Assembly: GCF_001426525.1 (NCBI RefSeq)
Contig: NZ_LMEW01000002.1
Location: forward strand, 62,001-126,000
Length of the DNA stretch: 64,000 bases
DNA from: Massilia sp. Root133
GTDB taxonomy: Bacteria > Pseudomonadota > Gammaproteobacteria > Burkholderiales > Burkholderiaceae_D
Direction of reading: 5' to 3'
Shown one piece after another: positions 58,558 to 64,000 of this stretch. The notes under the pieces were generated by a model that was given only the letters and a program-made list of their open reading frames with translations, did no database searches and was not told the origin of the DNA. Both the position numbers and the translations under genes were made by a program. The stretch's first letter is position 1. Every line of letters begins with the position of its first letter.

Positions 58558-59616
58558 TTAGAAGGTGTAGCCGACCTGCGGCGCCTTGTCCTCGAGCGCG
58601 TCGAGCAGGCGCAGGAGCGGCTTGAGTTCGGTGTAGCGGTTGGCGGTCTTGCGCACGTAATCGATTACCGTGGGCAGGTCGCCCAGGTAGTGGGATTTGC
58701 CGTCGCGGTAATTCAGGCGGCAGAAGATGCCGAGGATTTTCAGGTGGCGCTGCAGGGCCATGTATTCGAAGTCGCGGTAGAACGCGTCGATGTCCGGATT
58801 GACGGGCAGGCCGACCTGCTTCGCGCTTTGCCAGTACCGCACGACCCAGTCCAGCACGAATTCCTCGTCCCACTGGATGTAGGCGTCGCGCAGCAGCGAG
58901 GCCAGGTCGTAGGTGACGGGGCCGTAGACGGCGTCCTGGAAATCCAGCACGCCCGGGTTGCCCTGGTCGAGGAACATCAGGTTGCGCGAATGGAAATCGC
59001 GGTGCATGTAGACCTGCTGTTGCGCGAGCACGTTCGCCGTGATCGCCTCGAACACTTTATCCAGCTGGGCGCGCTGGATGTCGTTCAGCCTGGCGCCCAG
59101 GTGGCGTTCGATGAACCACTCGGGGAACAGGTTCAGCTCGCGCAGGACGAACGCGCGGTCGAATTCCGGCAGCACGCCGGCGTGGCTGGTCATCTGGAAC
59201 TTGATCAGGGCGTCGATGGCGTCCGAGTACATGAACGGCGCGTTGTCGACGTCCAGGCGCTGCAAATAGGTCGTCGTGCCGAGGTCGGACAGCAGCAGGA
59301 AGCCGGCTTCCACGTTGCGGGCCACGATGGCGGGCACGGTGACGCCGGCGTCGCGCAGCAGGCCGTCGACGTGGATGAACGCGGGCACGTTTTCGCGCTC
59401 CGGCGGAGCGTCCATGGCGATGAGCGTATCACCCAGCTTGTCGCGTAGCGCCGGCACAACATCGAGGCGGAAGTAGCGGCGGAAACTCGCGTCGGCCGAC
59501 GCGGGGCGCAGGCTGGCGACGTCGACCAGGTCCAGCGAGACGAGCCATTCGGTCAGCTGGGAGAGGCGGGCATCCTTGTCAGAGGCGGAGGGAGCGTGTT
59601 GGGGCGAAGAAGACAT
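58558..59616 (-). CDS. amgK: Anomeric MurNAc/GlcNAc kinase AmgK
   Basis: 352 aa from the ATG at 59616 (an in-frame GTG/ATG at 59664 would add 16 residues). Aminoglycoside-phosphotransferase fold: catalytic HRDFHSRNLMF and metal-binding VLDFQDAVYGPVTYDLASLL. Phosphorylates the anomeric hydroxyl of MurNAc, the step before MurU in peptidoglycan recycling. It is divergent from lptD, as in many proteobacteria. Confidence 0.92.
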   Translation of the reverse strand: MSSSPQHAPSASDKDARLSQLTEWLVSLDLVDVASLRPASADASFRRYFRLDVVPALRDKLGDTLIAMDAPPERENVPAFIHVDGLLRDAGVTVPAIVARNVEAGFLLLSDLGTTTYLQRLDVDNAPFMYSDAIDALIKFQMTSHAGVLPEFDRAFVLRELNLFPEWFIERHLGARLNDIQRAQLDKVFEAITANVLAQQQVYMHRDFHSRNLMFLDQGNPGVLDFQDAVYGPVTYDLASLLRDAYIQWDEEFVLDWVVRYWQSAKQVGLPVNPDIDAFYRDFEYMALQRHLKILGIFCRLNYRDGKSHYLGDLPTVIDYVRKTANRYTELKPLLRLLDALEDKAPQVGYTF

Positions 59617-59928
59617 GAAGCGTCCCGGTGAACGGGTTCGTGACTGGTTGGTAAGTTTGCCCATGCGCGGGCAGGGCGGTTCGGGTGTAATGATACGTCA
59701 TTTGCACCCGCATCGGACCATCCGAGGCTAAGGTGGGAAAGATCCCATTGTTAAAATTGTATCTATCGGTAAAAATCATTTCCCTTTGAAAATCAAAGGG
59801 TTATGGTCCACCGTCGCGCTTCCAAAGTATTACCGTTGGGCCGACTAACGCGACCGTGCCGCACGAATTCCCCTATAATAAGGGATTCAATCCAAACAAT
59901 CGCCCTCCATGGTGCAACGCGACCTTTC
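59617..59928. promoter_or_regulatory. Divergent amgK-lptD promoter region
   Basis: 312 bp without a gene. A perfect 8-bp hairpin CCCTTTGA-AAA-TCAAAGGG occupies 59782-59800. A consensus -10 TATAAT lies at 59874-59879, 49 bp before the lptD start; no good -35 is seen at the expected spacing. The hairpin may be an operator or limit transcription between the two genes. Confidence 0.6.
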
Positions 59929-62190
59929 ATGAGCTGGATGACGGCCCTACCATTCCCGCGGCGGCGAACTGCCGCCGCTGTGTCCGCCCTCGTGGCCGTG
60001 GCCGCGGGACCGCTGTATGCGCAAACGGCGACACCGGCTGCCCCCCGCACCGACGAGCAGGACCTGCCGATCACGATGCGCGCCGAGTCGTTCAGCGGCC
60101 GCCCGGACCGCATCCTGAACATGGAGCGCAACGTCGAGATCACGCGCGGCGCCACCGGCGTCACGGCGGACACGGCGTGCTACCGCCGCGTCGAGGACGA
60201 GGTCACGGCCGAGGGCCACATCACGATGTGGCGCTTCGGCGACCGCTACAAGGGCGACGCCCTGCAGCTGAACCTGGAAACGGGTAAAGGCTGGGTGCTG
60301 CATCCCGAATATCGGCTGGTGATGAACAATGCGCAGGGCAAGGCGCAGCGCATCAACTTCCTGGGCGAGGACCAGGCCGTCGTCGTCGACGGCACGTACA
60401 GCACGTGCGAAGGCCCCGATCCGGACTGGTATCTTAAATCCAGCACGCTGCGCCTGGACCAGGGCCGCGACGTCGGCACGGCCGGCAAGACGATCATCTA
60501 TTTCAAGGACGTGCCCATCATCGGCACGCCGGCGCTGTCGTTCTCGCTGTCGGGCGCGCGCCGCTCCGGCTGGCTGCCGCCGACGATCGGCGTCGGCTCC
60601 AAGGGTTCGGCCGAGCTGATGGTGCCGTATTACGTCAACATCGCGCCCAACCGCGACCTGACGCTGTTCCCGCGCTACATCTTCGCGCGCGGCCTGCAAC
60701 TGGGCGCGACGGGGCGCTACATGGGCGAGACCGACCGCGGTCCGTACCACGGCGAGACGCACGTCGAATACCTCGCGAACGACCGCCTGGCGCACCGTAA
60801 TCGCTGGTGGGTCGACACGCTGCACAACCAGTACCTGGACTCCAACTGGACGTTCGGCTGGAACGCGCACGCGGCGTCCGACAACGAATACCCGTCCGAC
60901 TTCTCGCGCACCGTTGCGGCCAGTGCCGAGCGCCAGCTGCTGCGCGAACTGCGCACGGACTACTACGGCCAGTACTGGAACCTGACGGCGCGCGTGCAGA
61001 GCTACCAGGTGCTGCAGGATCCGGGCGCCGTCGCGAATCCGGACCTGACCGTGGCCACGCCGTACAACCGCCTGCCGACGATTAACTTCCACGCCGGCCG
61101 CTACGACGTGCTGGGCGGCTTCGACTGGGCGGTGGACGCGGAAGCGACGCGCTTCACGCACCCGGACGACAAGCAGGTGCAGGGCGACCGCGCCAACATG
61201 GTGGCGCAGGTAAGCTATCCGTGGGTGCATCCGGGCTGGTTCGTCACGCCCAAGCTGATGCTGCACGCGACGCAGTACAACCTGACGCATAACGCAGTCG
61301 GCGCCGACGACAAGATCTCGCGCGTGCTGCCCACGTTCTCGCTGGACAGCGGCCTCGTGTTCGAGCGCAAGACGTCGCTGTTCGGGCCGGACGGCACGCA
61401 GACGCTGGAGCCGCGCCTGTTCTACGTGCGCACGCCGTACAAGAACCAGGACGACATCCCGAACTTCGACACGGGCGTCGCCGGTTTCAACTACGCCCAG
61501 CTGTTCACGGAAAACCGCTTCGTCGGCGCCGACAAGGTGTCGGATGCGAACCAGCTGACGGCGGCGATCGTGTCGCGCTTCATCGAGTCCAACGGCGCCG
61601 AGCGCCTGCGTCTCGCGGTCGGCAGCCGCTATTACTTCACCGATCCGCGCGTGCGCCTGAACTCGAACGAGCAAAGCAATCAGACCCGCTCGGACGCGCT
61701 GGTCGCGGCGTCGGGCCGCATTTCGGAATCGTGGACCTTCGACAGCGGCGTACAATACGATGCACAGGCGCGCAGCCTGTACAGCTCGAATGTCGGGGTG
61801 CAGTGGCAGCCGGCCCCGATGAAGGTGTTGAACGTCGAATACCGCTACCAGCGCGACACCTTCGGCATCGCCAACGGCTTCCGCAACGCCGACGTCTCGG
61901 GCCAGTGGCCGCTGTCGCAGCGGTGGTATGGTGTGACCCGGGTCAGCTACTCGGTGCGCGACCGCAAGCTGCTCGAGAGCCTCGTCGGGCTCGAGTACAA
62001 GGCGGATTGCTGGGTGTTCCGCATGGGCGCACAGCGCTTCGTGACCGCCGCGCAGAACGTCTCGACGACGAGCTTCTTCCAGCTCGAACTGAACGGCCTG
62101 TCGCACCTGGGCTTCGGTAATCCGCTGGAGACTTTCAACAAGAGCATTCCCGGCTACACCCGGCTGAACACCAACGTCGGCCGCCCCTGA
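59929..62190 (+). CDS. lptD: LPS-assembly outer-membrane protein LptD
   Basis: 753 aa. Inserts LPS into the outer leaflet with LptE. The signal peptide begins after MSWMTALPFPRRRT; N-terminal OstA-like periplasmic domain (about 50-190; ITMRAESFSGRPDRILNMERNVEITRG), then a beta-barrel. Cysteines in DTACYRRV, YSTCEGPD and, near the end, KADCWVFRMGAQ can form the disulfides needed for function. It heads lptD-surA-pdxA, a conserved proteobacterial block. Confidence 0.95.
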   Translation: MSWMTALPFPRRRTAAAVSALVAVAAGPLYAQTATPAAPRTDEQDLPITMRAESFSGRPDRILNMERNVEITRGATGVTADTACYRRVEDEVTAEGHITMWRFGDRYKGDALQLNLETGKGWVLHPEYRLVMNNAQGKAQRINFLGEDQAVVVDGTYSTCEGPDPDWYLKSSTLRLDQGRDVGTAGKTIIYFKDVPIIGTPALSFSLSGARRSGWLPPTIGVGSKGSAELMVPYYVNIAPNRDLTLFPRYIFARGLQLGATGRYMGETDRGPYHGETHVEYLANDRLAHRNRWWVDTLHNQYLDSNWTFGWNAHAASDNEYPSDFSRTVAASAERQLLRELRTDYYGQYWNLTARVQSYQVLQDPGAVANPDLTVATPYNRLPTINFHAGRYDVLGGFDWAVDAEATRFTHPDDKQVQGDRANMVAQVSYPWVHPGWFVTPKLMLHATQYNLTHNAVGADDKISRVLPTFSLDSGLVFERKTSLFGPDGTQTLEPRLFYVRTPYKNQDDIPNFDTGVAGFNYAQLFTENRFVGADKVSDANQLTAAIVSRFIESNGAERLRLAVGSRYYFTDPRVRLNSNEQSNQTRSDALVAASGRISESWTFDSGVQYDAQARSLYSSNVGVQWQPAPMKVLNVEYRYQRDTFGIANGFRNADVSGQWPLSQRWYGVTRVSYSVRDRKLLESLVGLEYKADCWVFRMGAQRFVTAAQNVSTTSFFQLELNGLSHLGFGNPLETFNKSIPGYTRLNTNVGRP

Positions 62191-62218
62191 CCGGGCCATG
62201 GACAACTAGATACCTGAA

Positions 62219-63658
62219 ATGAGTGCTTTCCTGAATATGCGTACTACCCGTCTGTCTCCGCTCCGCCCGCACCAGCTCAAGCTCGCGGCGGTGCTGCTGT
62301 GCGCCCTCGCCACCGGCGATGTCCTGGCCCAGGCCGCATCTACTGCCAAATCGGCTGCTCCCGCCGCCGCACCGTCGACGAAGCCAGGCACCGGCTTCCT
62401 GCCGCCGGCGTCCAGCAACGCCCACGTCATCGATTCCGTGTACGTGATCGTCAACGACGAAGTCATCACCAAGCGCGAAGTCGACCAGCGCATGGCCGAG
62501 ATCGCGCAGCGCCTGAAGGCGCAGGGCGCCCAGATGCCGGCCGAGGAAGACCTGCGCCGCCAGGTCGTCGAGGCCATGATCACCGAGCGCGCCCAGCTCC
62601 AGCTGGCCAAGGAAATGGGCGTGCGCGTCGACGACACGACGCTCGACCGCGCCATCGGCCGCATCGCCGAAAACCAGAAGATGACCGTGCAGGACATGCG
62701 CAACGCGATGGAGAAGGACGGCCTGCCGTTCTCCCAGTTCCGCGAGCAGATCCGCAACGAGATCATGATGCAGCGCCTGATCGAGCACGAAGTCGACAGC
62801 AAGATCCAGGTGACCGACGCCGAGATCGACACGTACATGGCCGCCGAGAAGGCCGCCGCCGCCGACCGCGTGGAGATGGACATCTCGCAGATCCTCGTGC
62901 GCATCCCGGAAAACGCGTCGCCTGAACAGATCGCCGCCCGCAAGGCGCGCGCCGACGAAGTGGCGCGCCAGCTGCGCACGGGCGCCGACTTCGCCAAGAT
63001 GGCCGCGACGTATTCCGATTCGCCGGACGCGCTGAAAGGCGGTTCCGTCGGCTGGCGCGACCCGGACCGCCTGCCTCCGATCTTCGCGAGCGAGCTGCAC
63101 AAGCTGAAGCCGGGCCAGGTGACGCCGGTGATCCGCACGAACGTCGGCTTCCACATCATCAAGCTCGTCGACCAGCGCAAGCTGGCGGATGCGCAGAAGG
63201 CCGACCAGGCCGTCGTGCAGCAGACGCACGCGCGCCACATCCTGCTGAAGATCACGCCGACGCAGAGCGAGGACGACGCCCGCAAGAAGCTCACCGAGAT
63301 CAAGCAGAAGATCGACAGCAAGCAGGCGACCTTCGAAGACATGGCGCGCCAGTACTCGAACGACGGTTCGGCCTCGAAGGGCGGCGATCTGGGCTGGCTG
63401 TTCCCGGGCGACGCGCTGCCGGAATTCGAGAACCCGATGAACGCCCTGAAGCCGGGCGAGGTATCTGGCGTCATCAAGACCCCGTTCGGCCTGCACCTGA
63501 TCCAGGTCGTCGAGCGCAAGTCGGAAGACGTGTCGAAGGAGAAGGAACGCGCGGCCGCGCGCCAGGTCCTCACCGACCGCAAGCGCCAGGAAGCGCTGGA
63601 AGACTGGAGCCGCCAGGTCCGCGACCGCGCCTACGTCGAGTTCCGCGAGGACAAATAA
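62219..63658 (+). CDS. surA: Periplasmic chaperone and peptidyl-prolyl isomerase SurA
   Basis: 479 aa with a signal peptide ([17 protein letters not shown]). N-terminal chaperone module ([22 protein letters not shown]) and two parvulin domains: about 220-325 ([12 protein letters not shown]...GFHIIKLVD) and 335-440 ([11 protein letters not shown]...[10 protein letters not shown]). Escorts outer-membrane proteins such as LptD, the gene just upstream (28-bp gap). The stop TAA shares its last A with the pdxA ATG. Confidence 0.95.
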   Translation: MSAFLNMRTTRLSPLRPHQLKLAAVLLCALATGDVLAQAASTAKSAAPAAAPSTKPGTGFLPPASSNAHVIDSVYVIVNDEVITKREVDQRMAEIAQRLKAQGAQMPAEEDLRRQVVEAMITERAQLQLAKEMGVRVDDTTLDRAIGRIAENQKMTVQDMRNAMEKDGLPFSQFREQIRNEIMMQRLIEHEVDSKIQVTDAEIDTYMAAEKAAAADRVEMDISQILVRIPENASPEQIAARKARADEVARQLRTGADFAKMAATYSDSPDALKGGSVGWRDPDRLPPIFASELHKLKPGQVTPVIRTNVGFHIIKLVDQRKLADAQKADQAVVQQTHARHILLKITPTQSEDDARKKLTEIKQKIDSKQATFEDMARQYSNDGSASKGGDLGWLFPGDALPEFENPMNALKPGEVSGVIKTPFGLHLIQVVERKSEDVSKEKERAAARQVLTDRKRQEALEDWSRQVRDRAYVEFREDK

Positions 63659-64000
63659 TGACATCGAGCCTACGGCTCGCGCCAACCTCGCGCCCACGTC
63701 CCACGCTGGCGATCACGGTCGGCGAGCCGGCCGGCATCGGTCCGGAGATCTCGATCCGGGCCGCGTGGGCGCTGCGCGCCGACGCGCGCTGCGTGCTCGT
63801 GGGCGATGCCGCCTTCCTGTCCCTCACGGCGAGCCTGATCGACCCGGCCATCCGCCTGTCCGCGATCTCCACGCTGGCGCTGCGCCACAGCGGCCTGCCG
63901 CACTTCGGCCCGGACATCATCCCCGTCGTCGACGTGCCGCTCGACGCGCACGTCGTCCCGGGCAAGCTGGACGTCGCCAACGGCCGCGCCGTGCTGGCCA
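63658..64000 (+). CDS. pdxA: 4-hydroxythreonine-4-phosphate dehydrogenase PdxA, N-terminal part
   Basis: Partial; 114 codons before the right edge of about 330 expected. [20 protein letters not shown] is the PdxA N-terminal signature and [20 protein letters not shown] follows. It makes the precursor of pyridoxal phosphate. The ATG at 63658 overlaps the surA stop (TAATG), placing it in the lptD-surA-pdxA operon. Confidence 0.93.
   Translation, partial: MTSSLRLAPTSRPRPTLAITVGEPAGIGPEISIRAAWALRADARCVLVGDAAFLSLTASLIDPAIRLSAISTLALRHSGLPHFGPDIIPVVDVPLDAHVVPGKLDVANGRAVLA

Overview
The window is 64 kb of GC-rich, tightly packed bacterial chromosome. Gene content points to a betaproteobacterium of the Oxalobacteraceae (Massilia/Duganella/Telluria-like). 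Pointers are an nsrR-hmp pair, the lptD-surA-pdxA block divergent from amgK-murU-pepP-ubiH, split pntA genes, a PEP-CTERM protein, feoA-feoB plus a small Cys-rich partner, a sucrose (sux-like) TonB-receptor locus, and GGGGTCAGAGCCC-type and TTCCCGCGCAGGCGGGAA-type intergenic palindromes. The genus is inference; no rRNA or other marker gene is present.

Layout. 1-1.7 kb: flavohemoglobin hmp (cut by the left edge) and its NO-sensing repressor nsrR, each behind an NsrR-type operator. 1.85-3.3 kb: an amino acid permease. 3.35-12.2 kb: a lower-GC accessory island read leftwards: vgrG, a phospholipase-D effector of Tle5 type carrying a hexanucleotide-repeat linker, a Sel1-repeat lipoprotein (probable immunity protein), a PAAR spike tip and a DKNYY-repeat membrane protein, preceded by about 0.8 kb without a credible gene. 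12.2-18.5 kb: a secreted S33 hydrolase, a class V aminotransferase, an S46 dipeptidyl-peptidase, a cardiolipin-synthase-like PLD protein and a GlsB/YeaQ membrane protein. 18.7-22.0 kb: a repeat-built glycine-zipper protein, then a cytochrome b561-YceI-YceI operon behind a 20-bp palindrome. 22.3-25.7 kb: a TonB-dependent receptor and purB.

25.9-35.0 kb: a GST gene followed by a complete sucrose-use locus: LacI regulator, two LacI-type operators, outer-membrane receptor, GH13_4 amylosucrase/sucrose hydrolase, fructokinase, MFS transporter and a second fructokinase, with ATGA overlaps. 35.0-39.4 kb: iron handling (bfr, a PepSY-type membrane protein, bfd, feoA, feoB, Cys-rich partner) around a Fur box. 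39.4-45 kb: a DUF72 protein, a PEP-CTERM protein with an EF-hand loop, a CocE-type hydrolase and a chemoreceptor. 45.3-50.4 kb: GST, a flap-endonuclease-like protein, a pseudo-receiver, a divergent pair of GAF proteins (HTH-GAF and GAF-GGDEF*-EAL) and cheW. 50.5-52.1 kb: mnmA and a Nudix hydrolase. 52.4-55.3 kb: the pntAa-pntAb-pntB transhydrogenase. 55.3-59.6 kb, leftwards: ubiH-like, pepP, murU and amgK. 59.9-64 kb: lptD, surA and the start of pdxA.

The most interesting parts are the T6SS effector cassette with its hexamer-repeat linker; the pseudo-receiver/GAF/EAL neighbourhood with a 13-bp inverted repeat between two divergent GAF genes; the sucrose locus with duplicated fructokinases; and several palindromic intergenic elements that fill convergent gene junctions. 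No tRNA, rRNA, CRISPR array, transposase or integrase was recognised.
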